The notes: generated from the letters alone by a model not told the origin. A DNA stretch of 64,000 bases from Lithocarpus polystachyus (GCA_033629205.1 CM066164.1:36789454-36853453); one strand, 5' to 3'; shown: positions 1 to 12,570, counted from the first letter of the stretch. Numbers and translations are program-made.

Positions 1-239
1 TCCATGTGAGAGTACTACTAGGAGTCTAGGAGACTGGTCATGAATAGAATAAAAAAAAAAAAAAATTTAAGACCAAATAAAATGTCATAATTTGAGCCAC
101 AATTGTCCACGTGATAGATTGTAAGTGGTGAGTTAATGTGAAAGTGAGAAATAGTCAATCACAGTCATACAAAGATAGTTGTGGTAAAAGTTGTGACAAT
201 TTATATAGTACTAGAACTAATCGAACAAAATAGATTCAA
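1..239. other. AT-rich intergenic sequence
   Basis: I see no gene here. The stretch is AT-rich with a short poly-A run near 50-65. It precedes copy 1 of the duplicated block and shows no convincing match to the sequence before copy 2. Confidence 0.5.
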
Positions 240-2149
240 TAGACCCTTCCCTTATGTTGTGATTTTTGATAGTGTGAAGTGTTGTGTTGTTTTTGTTATT
301 CACACGCTCTCTCTCTCCCTGCCAATCTGCCACAATGCAATTGCAAAGACCTAGTGAAAAAGTAATGGGTACATTTATCATCTTTCTATTTTTCATTGTC
401 CTATATATTATTAGTTTTGTCTTTTTTAGACACAATTTAAAACCTATGGATTCCACTCTGGATAATTAATTTTTATCATCATATTAAAACATTAATTAAT
501 TTTGTTAGTTGTGTAACTTGTGTTTGATCGCTGATTTTATATTATTAGAGAAGCAATTTTTTTGGCAACATTTATTTATTATAAAAGAAGATTTTGGTTT
601 GGGTTTGTGATTAGTTCCCCCTGATAAGCCACCAAATCCAGAAATTTGTTTTGTGAACATATCTTCTTTCAGCTTCAACTTGTGTACAAAAATTATTACG
701 AGCATGTCAATAGAAGAAATTTTCTTAACAACTTGTGAAAGAGATGTAAATAAAACATAAGTACAAAAACTTAATTAGCAATTTTACATCTCAAAAAACA
801 AGAACAATTTTAATACAAAAAATTATATAAAATAGAAAGTCAAATAAATAGTCGCATTTAATTATAATATTTAGAATTAAAAATTCCACTAAAATATATT
901 GCCTATCCATTGAGCCGACCATGCCTGGAATTTAGTGGGGATTAAATCTACAATGTCTAGGTCTAGAGCACATACTAACCCTCCAACCACTAGGTTGCAC
1001 CATGACAAGTTTATTATTATTGTTATTATTACAGTTGAATTAGTGTGTCTCAGTTTTCTTCTATCTCCCTCAGCTTGTAATTAGGATTTTTTCCCTCATG
1101 AGTTCCTAAACTCTTCATTACCTTTCTATTATCCGCCATTAATTAATATGGCGGAATGTGATGATGGGGGAAAAATAAGAATGTCAACTAGTGTCTATAA
1201 CCTTGTGGAATGGGAACTCAATTGCTGATTTGTGGTGTGTATTCATGGAGATTCTTTAGTCGAGAAAGGCTATATTATTAGATATGAATATACTGATGTA
1301 GTAGTTAATTAAGAAACATAATGACGATTCGATCAATAGGGAATAAAGTATATCGATGAACCAAATATAATGAGTTTATGTTGCTTGTTTGGGTTAGAAA
1401 ATAACGTGACATGTTTAGGATTTTGTTACACTTTCTGCCATATAGTTTTGATGCAATGAACTGGATATATGTTTTGCAATATGATTAATTGAAAATATTT
1501 GGTCACCTCAAATGTGACCAAATATCTAGTACATTTATTCATTCTCATTCTTATTCAATATTTCCTAAGCTTTGAGCCCCAGCTCAATTGACATCTTCTC
1601 TCCTTACAAATGCTAGGTGGAGGGTGAGGTTTTGGATTTAAGATCTATTGTGTACACGTGTAACTTTTCAATCACGTTCCTATCTTTCATAGAAAAAAAA
1701 AAGTTTCCTATTGTGTCATCTTTTTCTTATTGTTTTTAGGCTAACCTTTTCTCCCATATCACATTTCTTCCCTATGTTTCAAATTTTGAAATTATAATAT
1801 CTCCCTCATAAAGGAAGAGAAAGACCACTTTACTACAAGTGGAATAACATTTATTTTTAATTTATTTAGTATGATTTCTTTTTTTGTTAAATAATGTATG
1901 GCTTAGTTAATTGGGTACTACTTTTTGTTGCTGCTGTTTATGCTATTCAAGGATCTTAATTGTCCAAGTCTTTGACATCTAATTTTGATTGTCTGTGTGT
2001 TTTCTTTCTGGTAGTGGTGCATGATCAATTGTTTGGGAAACTTGCACTCTTGACCAAGAAAATGAAACCCTGGTGGCGAAAATTGTATATTGTTTGCCTT
2101 TTTCTCATTATGCAACTCCGTATATGGATTTCTACCATTAGCTTAAGAG
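240..2149 (+). repeat. Duplicated block, copy 1 (left part)
   Basis: This noncoding block recurs in the same orientation at 18379-18761 plus 21931-24100. Long stretches are nearly identical: for example 1201-1330 matches 22571-22690 with a few substitutions and small indels. Copy 2 lacks the LINE and Tat insertions found after 2150, and copy 1 lacks the LINE and TIR insertions found in copy 2, so each copy serves as an empty site for the other. No coding sequence is supported. The short open frames inside are AT-rich and match nothing I recognise. Confidence 0.8.
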
Positions 2150-2159
2150 TACTGTTTGC

Positions 2160-4529
2160 CTTTTTCTCTACGTCCAACCCCTCTGTTCCAGATAACCTGG
2201 ATAATCTCATATCTCCAAGTCTGTCAGAAGAGGAGGTGGAGATGCTTGTATGCCATCAGCTGAAGAGATAAAGGATGCTTTCAGCCTAGGCTCACATAAG
2301 GCCCCAGGGCCTGATGGTATGTTGGCTCACTTCTATAAATTTTATTGGAATGTTATAGGGGGTGAAATTGTAGAAGCAGTAAGCAGTTTCTTTAGGAAGG
2401 GATACATTCTTAAGGAAATCAACCCCATTTTTGCCTTGATCCCTAAAGGGAGTAATGCAGCATCTGTGAGCCAATTTAGGCCAATAAGTTTGTGCAAGTT
2501 CTTTATAAGATTATCTCAAAACTTCTGGCAAATAGAATAAAAAAGGTTTTGCATAGACTGATCTCTCCTTGGCAAATGGCTTTTGTTCCTAGGAGGAAAA
2601 TTCAAGAAAACACCTTTTTGGCTCAAGAATTATACATGAGATGAAGAAAAAGAGAGAGAAAACAGGCTGGATGAGACTTAAAATTGATATGGAGAAGGCG
2701 TATGACAGAATAGAGTGTCCCTTTCTAAAGAAGGTGTTGGCAAAATTTGGCTTTCTTGAGATTTGGATTCAATAGGTGATGCAGTGTGTTACCATTGCCT
2801 TTTTCTCTGTCTTAATCAATGGTAGTCCCTTTGGGTTTTCAAACCTCAAAGAGGACTAAGACAAGATGATCTCCTTTCTCCCTTCCTTTTTGTTCTTGCA
2901 TCGGATTTTCTATCAAAACTTATAGAAAAAGAGGCCACGTCAAACAAAATCAATGGGTTTAAATTGGCGAGAGACTTGACTCCCATTACCCTATTGCAAT
3001 TTGCGAATGATTTATTCATCTTTGCCCAAGCAAATATGGAGAATATGAATTAGATCAAAATTTTTCTAGACACTTTTGAAAAGTGGTTGGGACAACAAGT
3101 AAATTTTTTCAAATCTGTAATCATATTTAGCAAAAATATGCCTCATGCTTACAAGAGGCGGCTGGCCAATATGATTGGTATTAATACCTCAAACAAAAAA
3201 GAGAAGTATCTAGGCTTTTCAATGGCTTTAGGAAGAGAAAAGAAGGCCGCAACAAGGGAAATCATAGAAAAGGTGAAACAAAGACTTTAGGGTTGGAAAA
3301 TGAAAACACTTTCCCAAGCAGGAAGAACCACTTTGATATCCTCAATGGCAGTAGCCATGCCCTCCTATCAAGCCTCGTCTCTACTACTCCCCAAAAAGGC
3401 ATGTGATAAACTTGATTCCCTCAATTGCAATTTTTGGTGGGGTTTAATGGCGAGAAAAAACATGGGCTCTATCTTAAGAGCTGAGATTCTATATGCTCTC
3501 CAAAAGCATGAGGGGGTCTTGGCATAAAGAAAACAAAGGATATGAATCAAGCTCTTGTAGCTAAATTGAATTGGGAGGAGGCTAGTAATGTAGAGAAGCT
3601 ATGGGTAAAGATGTTTCAAAAGAGATATGTGAGGGGTAAGAATTTAATGAAGATGCCAATGCCTAAATCCATCTCTTGGTCATCTTAGAGTATCTTTGGC
3701 TGTAGAGATGTGGTAAAAATGGGGTTGTCATAAAATTGGGAATGGGTGGAACACTTGGATATTGGATGATCCTTGGGTCCTTAAAGAGCCTGATTTCACT
3801 CCCAAAGTGAAGAGTGGAGTTGTTCTAATTGAGGATTTGGTGGCCAATCTCATAGACCAAGACACTCGCCAATGGGATAGAGGTAAGTTAGCTGAACTTT
3901 TTATCCCAGAATCTGTAAATAAAATTCTTAGTATTTATCTATCACACCAAGTCTCCCAAGATCAAGTATTCTGGTTTCTCTCTCCATCAAGGGAGTTTTC
4001 AGTCAAATCTGCATTCAATTCTCTAAGGTCAGCAACATGAACTCCACACCAACACCTAAATAGTAATGATTGGAAAGAACTATGAAGCTCAAAGCAAATG
4101 CAAAACTTAAACACTTGTTGTGGAAACTAGCATAGGGAATTCTTCCAACTTGTGTAGCTATAAACAACAGGTTTCCCATTCCTTCCACTGATTGTATTTT
4201 GTGCAAAAATGCCCCGGAAAATCTTGAACATATTTTCCTTCAAAGTGATTGGGCATCTCAAATCTGGCTCCTTGCTCCTTGGCCTCTTAATCTTTAGAAT
4301 ATGGGTAACATCTCAATATATGATTGGATAAAGATAATACTAAATCCTAGAGCCCTCCTCGGTTTAGATGATTTTGAAGAAAAGTGTTTCCAGCTTTATG
4401 CTTTAATAGAATGTAACCAAATTTGGATGACAAGGAACAAAACCAGATTTGAAGGACAGTGTTCCAATTCTTTGGAGCTTTCGAGACAAATATTGAGACC
4501 CTATGAAGAATAGAAGCGAGCTTGGAAAG
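2160..4529 (+). pseudogene. LINE A ORF2, reverse transcriptase to zf-RVT part (broken)
   Basis: Translated pieces in several frames follow LINE ORF2 order: the RT start motif KAPGPDG near 2300, FRPISLC near 2480, an F-A-N-D version of the catalytic F/YADD box near 3002, the post-RT region from 3087 to 3527, and the zf-RVT cysteine region near 4140-4270. Frameshifts near 2250, 2520 and 3530 and several in-frame stops break it. The second aspartate position of the YADD box is changed to Asn-Asp, which would remove a metal ligand. This copy cannot make an active protein. Its RNase H part lies beyond the Tat insertion at 14531. Confidence 0.8.
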
Positions 4530-4534
4530 ACAAG

Positions 4535-5141
4535 TGATGATGTCAAAAAAATCACCTCAGTGAGCCGCACGGTCTTCGCGCGTCCTAAGTGAACCTGCAC
4601 AAGTAAAGAGAACCTCAAAGGGTAGTACCGGCGTGGTACCGGCCAATGACCCTCCGACGGTTAAGTTAGAAATGCTCACAACTCCAGAGTGCCAGAGTCG
4701 GGTTAGATTACGTGTACCTCGATTTCGGAGGGCTTGGCGGTATTTATAGTAGGCGTGGAGCCTTTGCTAAGGCGTGCTCGGCAAGATTCCTCCCTACCGA
4801 AACTACCCCTGAGTAGTGTGTCACGCAAGATTCCCTTAGGACATCAAGCGTGTTGGGCAAGACACTTCTTGGTGGCAGCCATTCCGCCCACGACACCTGT
4901 CTAGGTGGAAGTGTGCATGACAAGATTCTTTCTTTTGGAAGCGTGTTTGACAAGGTTTGGGCTGGTGCCCTCGCCTTTGGTCCCGTCATCTTCTTATCCC
5001 GTCCGTCTCTAGGGGTGACACCGCCGGGACGTGTCGGGAGTGACGGCAATGGCGAGTTTGGAGGGAAGGGCCGTCAGCTCGATTCGTGCCGTCGGCGTAG
5101 CGTGGGTTGACGGCATGACATGGACGACTTCGTCCCCATCA
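4535..5141 (-). repeat. Element 1, 3' LTR
   Basis: This 607-bp LTR runs TG to CA and is about 95.7 percent identical to 13919-14525. On the minus strand it contains a TATA-like TATAAATA at 4748-4741, matching the one in the other LTR. Confidence 0.95.
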
Positions 5142-5158
5142 GTTGCCCCTTACTCCTT
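5142..5158 (-). other. Element 1 polypurine tract
   Basis: On the minus strand the bases directly before the 3' LTR are purine-rich (AAGGAGTAAGGGGCAAC). This is where the plus-strand primer is expected. Confidence 0.65.
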
Positions 5159-5325
5159 GGTCTCGTCAGTGCAAGTCGATGGAGTGAGGAGTATTTCTCT
5201 GTGTGGCCGACAAAGCATTAAATGCGAGCACCCTCGAGCCGCCTTCGTGTTGGAGTACGTGTCCTGGATCCACTGGCCTGGATCCGGACGAGTGCGTCGC
5301 TTCGTCTTTTGCGCCCACATCTCGG

Positions 5326-5337
5326 CCTATATATATG
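5326..5337 (+). promoter_or_regulatory. Candidate TATA box of the element 1 antisense gene
   Basis: A CTATATATATG motif lies about 265 bp before the first ATG of the plus-strand antisense gene. It is outside the LTR and inside the element, as is the TATA box of the antisense gene in element 2. A candidate leader intron (GT at 5486, AG at 5538) follows, but at 53 bp it is shorter than usual for a plant intron. Confidence 0.45.
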
Positions 5338-5599
5338 TCTCATCTCCTTCATTCTCCCTCTCTATCCTATTCCTGTTGATTAGAGCGAAGCCGTCAGCTC
5401 ACAGAGAACGAGACCGTTTGGTATAATCCCGTCTCTAGCTGTTTGTTGAGACCGTTTGCTTCCCAAAAGTCGTCTTCATAACTTGGTGAGTTACTTTTAC
5501 TTTTACTTTCTCTACTTACTTATATACTGAACTTTTAGAAGTTTCTGGGAAGGTCGTCGCTTGGGTTCTTAGACTGCCCCGTCGCCTGTAGGTAGCAAG

Positions 5600-7823
5600 A
5601 TGTTTGGGGGGACGTCAAGCGAACAGTCGTCAGTCTGCGATGGGGCGGGCTACGACGAGGCCTTCCAGTCGGGCCACGAGCCAGTGGACTCCTGGTCGCC
5701 GGGAGATGGGTCGTCAACCTAGTCTTCTGACGGGGAGGTGGAGGCCCAAGTAGGAGACAGGATAACGAATAAGGATGAAATGGATGGTGATCGAGTGAGC
5801 GAAAGCAATGGGAGCTCGGGTGGTGACGTCGCGGAGAGCACGTCCGGGGAATCTGGGGGTGGCCGTCCGTTCATCCTTCCCAAGGAGTGGACGGTCAACC
5901 ACTTTATGCCGACGATGACGGAGAAGGTGTTTAACTCTCTGCGCGCTCGTTACCAAATTCCCGACGACATTCCAATCCGTCTTCCCTTAGAGAAGGAGAA
6001 GTGTTACTCCGGGAGGACCACGGACGTGGGCATGTACGATGCCATGTTCGCGGCAGGGTTGAGGCTGCCCCTGACGGCGCTCTACCGTCAGCTGGCGAAC
6101 TTTCTAGGCCTGTCCGTCAGCCAAATTGCCCCCAACGCTTAGAGAGTGTTCATAGGATCTGAAATTTTGTGGGGCGATTTGAGTGGAGGGAACCGTCAAC
6201 TGACACTAGAGGAGTTTTTCTGGTGCTACCGTCCCCATCATATCGTCTCGTCCCAAGGGATCTACCATTTCTCCGCACGGAAGAAAGAGTTAAGGCTAGT
6301 GTCCGACATGCCCGACTCCAATAGGAATTGGAAGGGACGGTACTTCTTCGTGGAGGGGACGAATTGGGTGTGTCGTGAGGAAGAGTGGGAGTCGATCCCA
6401 GAAGGCTTTGATAACACTTGGGCCTTTGTCAGGGAGTCAGGTCGTCGCCGTTGGTTTAGCCCTTTTCCTTAAAGTTATCCACTTGAGTTCTAACCCGTCT
6501 GTTTTTTCTTTCACTTCAGCCCTCGCTCGTCCGGAGATTACAGAGGAGCAAGAGGCCTTCATTCTCAAAGTGACGGACATTCCATTGGAGGAGAGGAAGT
6601 GCCGCGACCTCATCACCCTTGACGCCCTGCACGCATATTGCGGAGGACCCGTCCCCTCTAGAGAAGCCCGTCGCCTACACAATCTTTCTCGCCAGCGTAA
6701 GTTTTGTCCCCTCCTCCTTTTTATTCCGTCGGCTTTACTTGCAACTTAACTGACGCGCTTCCTTGCAGAAATGGAGGCAGGCAAATTGAAGGCACAAATT
6801 AGGGCCGCTGCTGCGCGGAAGAAGGAAGAGGAAAAGGCAAAGGAGGGGGCGTCCACTTCCTTGCCAAGGGTCGCCAGTAAGGGAGCGCCCAAATGTAAGG
6901 GTGACGGGACCGACGATCGCCCGCCCAAGAAACAGACGACCGGCCTTGGTGACCGTTCCAAGGAGTCCCCGCCTCCCAAGCACGGGGTCGGTAAGGGGTT
7001 GATGACGGCTCAAGGTCCCGTCATTCCAGAGGACGGGCGCAATGTCCTTACCCACAAGGAGTACTCCCTGGAACGGCTGGATTCCATACTCGGGAAGGAG
7101 GAGGCTGACTCTACCGTCAACCAATCCACGCAGGAGCTGGGGAACTCGGGCCTCTTTGACCTTGCCAGGGTAAGTATACTCTTTATCATTTGCTCCGTCT
7201 GCTTTTTGCATTACCGAGCTGATGGAAGTTTTGTTTCACAGGCCGTGGTTCGCATGAGGGCCATGCAAGTCAAGGGGACAAAGAACGAGGAGCTGTTGGC
7301 CCGTCAGAAGAAGCGCATCGCGAATCTTTCTGACGGGTTGGACTAGTATAAGGATGCTTGCCGAACCCTGAACGGGGAGCTAACAGAGCTGAAGGAAAAA
7401 CTTGGAGAAGCGACCCGTCAGCTGGGGAAGGAGACGGAGGCAAAGGAGACGGCGGAGAAAGAGCTGACGTCTCTGCTAGGTCAGGTGGAGACGGCAAAGG
7501 CTGATGTCGTCAACAAGTTCAAGGCGTCTCAGACGTTTATCGACGCCTGCACCGAGTACTATGGTGAAGGGTTTGAGGACTGCCTCAAACAGGTTAAGTC
7601 TCTCTACCCTTACCTGGACTTGTCGAGGGTGTCGATGGACAATCCGGTGCCGTCAACACCTATGGGCGATGCTGTCATGGTGGACGACGATAGCCTTAGC
7701 AAGTCTGGGGCGCATCTGAAAGGTGACGGTATAGTCCTCGCCCAGCCTTCTCTCGGTCCGTCTGGCGCGCAGAAGGTCCCGTCATCCGATCCTTCTAGTT
7801 TCGAGGGTTTCCCTTCCGCTTAA
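5600..7823 (+). pseudogene. Element 1 antisense gene, 4 coding exons, 3 TAG stops
   Basis: A spliced gene runs opposite to gag-pol. Coding exons are 5600-6440, 6520-6696, 6769-7169 and 7242-7823. Each intron is GT-AG (79, 72 and 72 bp), and the phases fit exactly at every junction, giving 667 codons to the TAA at 7821. Three in-frame TAG codons (5720, 6140, 7344) interrupt it, each one C-to-T change from CAG, and there are no frameshifts. The first exon resembles the putative gypsy-type transposon domain (Transposase_28 family) found in extra ORFs of Tat elements. Exon 3 is Lys/Glu-rich, and exon 4 has heptad-like charged repeats suggesting a coiled coil. The function is unknown. Element 2 has the same architecture, still open. 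Confidence 0.75.
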
Positions 7824-8192
7824 GACCCCTCCCGAGGCAAAGAGGCCATGCTTGACGCTCCTGCCGCGTGATCTATGCAGAATTTTCTTTTTATTCTTCT
7901 CTTTTGTAATTAGTTCCCCGTCATTTTGGGGGCTTTTTGTAAGAACAATATCCTCGTGATATGCTAATTTATTCTTGCCATTTGTAATGTGTTGTTTTTA
8001 TTCTGAGCTGTGTATATTTTTCTTTCTGTTGCTCCATGATAGTCCCATCTAGGACTTTTGATGGCCTTCCAACGGGGTCATCAATCTTAGACCATGACTT
8101 TGCGAGTTTAAAGATTACTAGGATTACACTTTTCGAGCCATCACCGTCTTGTCGGCTTGACTGTCGTCAGCTTATGAACCGTCAGCTTAAAG
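7824..8192. other. Element 1 3' UTR between convergent genes
   Basis: No gene. The T-rich sequence after the antisense stop probably holds its polyadenylation region. The tandem repeats begin at 8193. Confidence 0.5.
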
Positions 8193-8485
8193 GCTTGACG
8201 CTTTTATGCCTTGTAGACTTTAGGTTGGCTTCTAAGCCGTCGGCTTGGGTGCCTGACGCTTTTATGCCTTGTTCTGAGCCGTCGGCTTGGGTGCTTGACG
8301 CTTTTATGCCTTGTAGATTTATGTTGGCTTATAAGCCGTCAGCTGGGTGCTTGACGCTTTTATGCCTTGTAGATTTAGGTTGGCTTTTAAGCCGTTAGTT
8401 GGGCACTTGACGCTTTTATGCCTTGTAGATTTGGGTTGGCTTTTAAGCCGTCAGCTGGGCGCTTGACGCTTTTATGCCTTGTCGT
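8193..8485. repeat. Tandem repeat in element 1 3' UTR, about 56-bp unit, 6 copies
   Basis: Six imperfect copies start near 8193, 8251, 8293, 8349, 8404 and 8461, each opening with the core CTTGACGCTTTTATGCCTTG. The second copy is shortened to about 42 bp. They lie between the end of pol and the end of the antisense gene. Hypervariable tandem repeats at this position are known from Tat/Ogre elements and can seed satellites. Confidence 0.85.
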
Positions 8486-8630
8486 GCTTTACTGTTCCAA
8501 CATTTTAACAAAGTATAAATAAGACTGAATAAGCTTCTGAACTTTGCATAAATTTCAAGAGGGGGAACATGCCATTTGTATTACAAAAATACATAAGGTA
8601 GTCTGCAAGTTGGTGGGTTGACGTTCTCTC

Positions 8631-11600
8631 TTACTGGTAGTACCTTCGTAGATGCTCGGCGTTCCATGGATGACGTAGCGCCTGACCTTCCAGTGTTTCC
8701 AGGTGGTAAGTGCCCTTCCTTTGCCATGATGCGACTCGGTACTGTCCTTCCTAATTGGGGCCAAGCTTTCCTTGAGCGGGGTTTCTGGTGGCGCCCATGA
8801 CTCTTCTTAGAACGAGATCTCCGACCCCGAAGTCCCTGTGCTTGACTTGGGAATTGTAATGCTTAGCCATGCGGTCCTAGTACCGCGCGAGCCTTTGTTC
8901 TGCCGCGGCTCTGGCTTTATCAATCAGGTCTAGCTGTAGGCGCAAGGCCTCATCATTTCTGCCTTCATCGTGGGTGTTTATCTTGTAGGTCGTGAGTCCT
9001 ACCTCGGCTGGGATGACTGCTTCGCTCCCGTAGGCCAGCCGGAATGGCGTTTCTCCTGTAAGGGTCCTTGCCGTTGTCCTGTACGCCCATAATACGCTGG
9101 GGAGTTCTTCAGGCCATATCCCCTTTGCCCCCTCAAGCCGAGTCTTAATAACTTTAAGTAAGGATCGGTTTGCGACCTCTACTTGGCTGTTGGCTTGGGG
9201 GTGAGCTGGGGAGGAGTTGTGGTTCTTTATGCCCAGCTGTGTGCAGAACTCGCGAAAGGGGGCGTTGTCGAACTGTTTGCCATTATCCGAGACTAGGACT
9301 CCGGGGATCCCAAACCTGCATATGATGGATTTCCTGATAAAGCTTCGCACGTTCTTCTCCGTAATGGTGGCCAGAGCTTCAGCTTCTACCCACTTTGTGA
9401 AGTAATCTATGCCTACTACCAAGAACTTCAGCTGTCGCATAGCCGTTGGTAATGGCCCCATAATGTCCAATCCCCATTGGGCGAACGGCCAAGGGGCTAC
9501 CATGGGTGTCAGCTCTTCGGGCGGCTGCCTGACGATGTTGCTGAACCTTTGGCACTTGTCGCAGACTCTGACGTAGGCTTGGGCATCCTTTTGCATGGTA
9601 GGCCAGTAGTACCCCGCTCAGATCAGCTTGTGTGCCAGTGACCGTGATCCTGAGTGGTTCCCGCATATCCCCTCGTGTACTTCCCTCATGACATAGTCTG
9701 TTTCCTTCGGACTCAAGCATCTTAGATACGGGCGAGAGAAACCTTTTTTGTATAGGATGTCCTCCATCAAGACGAACCTTGCCGCTTGGACCTTCAACTT
9801 TCTGGCGGCCTTTTTCTCGTCCGGCAGGGCGCCATATTTTAGATAGGAGACCAATGGCGTGGTCCAGCTACCCTCGGAGCCTACTTCCTGCACGTCGATA
9901 GAGTTTATTAGCGGAGCGGCCTGCACGAAAGATAGCACATTGTCAGGAGTGATCATGTGTTCTGCTGAGGCGGCTTTGGCAAGACGGTCGGCTTGCTCAT
10001 TTTCCTCTCTGGGGACTTGGACTATCTCTGCCTTTAGCTCGTCCACCCTTCTCTTGGCTTGGTGGAGATACTTTTTCATTCTGTCGCCTCTGCACTCGTA
10101 GTCTCCATTCACTTGGTTGACGACAACCTGGGAGTCGCAGGTGACTACCACTCGGGCAGCTCCCGCTGCCTTGGCGAGGTCCAACCCAGCTATCAAGGCT
10201 TCGTACTCCGCCTCGTTATTTGTGGTCGGGAAGTCCAGGCGGATCATGCACTCAATTTGGTCTTCCTCAGGGGAGTGAAGGACGACGCCTACTCCACCGG
10301 CCAGTCTAGTTGGCGACCCATCCGTATGCACGCTCCACGGAGGGCACTAGCTTGCCCCCTGGTCCTCCCCGCTGGTGAATTCGGCTATGAAGTTAGTGAC
10401 AGCCTGCCCTTTAATGGCGGTGCGCGGGCTGTACCGAACGTTGAACTCTATCAACTCTATCGCCCACAAGGCCAGGCGTCCGGCGGTCTCGGGATTGTGC
10501 ATCGCCCGCCGCAAGGGCTTGTCGGTCAGCATGACCACCGTATGGGCTTGGAAGTACGGCTTGAGTTTTCGTGCTGCAGTGATCAGGGCGAAGGCGAGTT
10601 TCTCCATGGGCGAGTACCTTTCTTCTGCTCCCTGGAACGCCCGGCTAGCGTAGTACACGGGTTTCTGGACCCCGTTTTCTTCTCTAACTAGGGCCGTACT
10701 GACGGCCGCTGGGGAGACGGCCAAATAAAGGAAGAGCTGTTCCCCTGGCTGCGAGGGACTTAGTAGAGGGGGTGATGAGAGGTAGACTTTAAGTTCCTTG
10801 AATGCCTTTTGGCATTCGTCAGTCCACTCGAAGGTTTTCTTCAATGTGCGGAAGAAGGGAAGGCATTTGTCCGTCGCCCTTGATACAAATCTGTTTAGGG
10901 CGGCCACTTTTCCGTTTAGGCTCTGCACCTCTTTTACATTCTTCGGGGGGGCCATCTCCATAATGGCTCGGATTTTGTCCGGATTGGCCTCAATACCTCT
11001 TTGAGATACCATGAAGCCGAGAAATTTTTTCGCCGTCACTCCGAACACACACTTGGACGAATTGAGCTTCATGTCATAGGAGCGAAGGGTGCCGAACGTT
11101 TCCTCAAGATTTGTCAAGTGATCCTCTTTCCTCCGGCTTTTAACCAGCATGTCGTCGACGTACACTTGAACATTTCTCCCTATTTAGTCGGCGAACATTT
11201 TTTTCATGAGCCTCTGGTACGTGGCACCCGCATTTTTCAGTCCAAATGGCATCACCTTATAGCAAAAGAGTCCTTGGCTGGTGACAAACGAGGTCTTCTC
11301 CTGATCCGCGTCGTCCATTTGGATCTGGTTGTACCCTGAAAAGGCATCCATAAAACTCAACAGCTGGTGCCGGGCCGTAGAGTCTACCAGTGTGTCGACT
11401 CGCGGAAGGGGGTAGCTGTCCTTGGGGCACGCTTTATTCAGATTTGTGAAGTCTACGCACATTCGCCACTTTCCGCTAGCTTTCTTGACCATCACCACAT
11501 TGGCCAACCAGTCGGGGTAGTATACTTCCCGGATGAAACCTGCTTCTCGCAACTTGCTGACTTCCTCTGCCACCACTCGGTCTCGCTCTGGGGCGAATAC

Positions 11601-12570
11601 TCGCTTCTTCTGACGGACGGGCCGGAAGGCGGGTGTTACGTTCAACCTGTGTACCATGACTGAAGGGTGGATCCCTGGCATGTCTTCGTGACTCCAAGTG
11701 AACACATCTTGGTTTTCTCGGAAGAAAGCCACGAGAGCTTGGCGGGCCGAAGGACTGGTGAGAGTCCCAATCCTGGTTGTTCTGTCAGGTCTGGAATCGT
11801 CGAGGACTACTTGTTCAAGCTCCTCCAAAGGTTCTGCTCCCACTCTCTGTTCTATGTTCATCGCTTGTAGTTGACTGTCCATTTCTATCATCGCGACGTA
11901 GCACACCCGCGCTGCTACCTAGTCCCCCCATAGCTCCCCGACTCCATGCTCGGTTGGGAACTTGACCTTCAAGGCATAGGTTGAGGTTACCGCCTTCCAC
12001 GTGTTGAGAGTGGGCCGCCCTATAATTGCGTTGTAGGCGGATGAGCAGTCGACGACGAGGAAGGTAATGTCTCTGGTAGTTTGTCGAGGGTACTCCCCGA
12101 TGGTAACGGGCAATGTGATCGAGCCGAGGGGATATACTCTGGTTCCTCCGAACCCGGTGAGGGGGGCCCTGGTAGGGACCAAGCGCTTTTTGTCAATCTG
12201 CATCTGTTGGAACGCCGGATAATAGAGGATGTCTGCGGAACTTCCATTGTCGATCAGGACCCGATACGTGTTGTAGTCTCCTATCTGGACGTTGACGACA
12301 AGAGCTTCGTCGTGCGGATGGTGAAGATGTTGGGCATCCTCCTCTGTGAATTCCATACTGTAGCTGCTAATCCGCGGCTTCTTCGGAACCGCCCTTGCTG
12401 TCTGGACGCTCTGTACCGCCCTGAGGTAGGCTTTTCGAGCCTTCTTCGTTGAACCGGTGGCCACCGCACTCCCAATAATCATCCTTATGTCCCCTATAGG
12501 TGGCTTGGGGCGTTCGTTGTCCCGGCGGGCTGGCTGCTCTTGCCGGGGCGTCTCGGCTAACGAACCTTTG
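8631..12570 (-). pseudogene. Element 1 protease-RT-RNase H-aRNase H-integrase (6 stops)
   Basis: One minus-strand frame runs from about 12570 (first ATG 12482) to the TAA at 8633-8631. In order it holds a protease with a D-N-G-S-S active-site box; RT with YVDD near 11164-11153; the usual RNase H; a second RNase H (10340-9960, with D, E and D residues in DG, NNEAEYEA and DSQ); and integrase, with the HHCC finger near 9690-9550, a DNG box and a C-terminal GPNW-type module. In-frame stops lie at 11919 (TAG), 11184 (TAA), 10347 (TAG), 9618 (TGA), 8877 (TAG) and 8751 (TAG). The frame is otherwise unbroken over 3.9 kb. All six fit single C-to-T or G-to-A changes. The frame differs from gag, so either an indel or a programmed shift lies between 12570 and 12370. 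Confidence 0.9.

Noticed and set aside
505..705. 66-codon minus-strand frame in the duplicated block
   Set aside because: The frame is not kept in copy 2 and the sequence is AT-rich.
4744..5426. Open frames across the element 1 3' LTR and leader
   Set aside because: They duplicate in the other LTR and lie in noncoding sequence.
8193..8485. Regularly spaced repeats resembling a CRISPR array
   Set aside because: The units are contiguous and diverged, without unique spacers, inside a plant retrotransposon.
9859..11870. Plus-strand open frames across element 1 pol
   Set aside because: Shadow frames opposite the pol domains.
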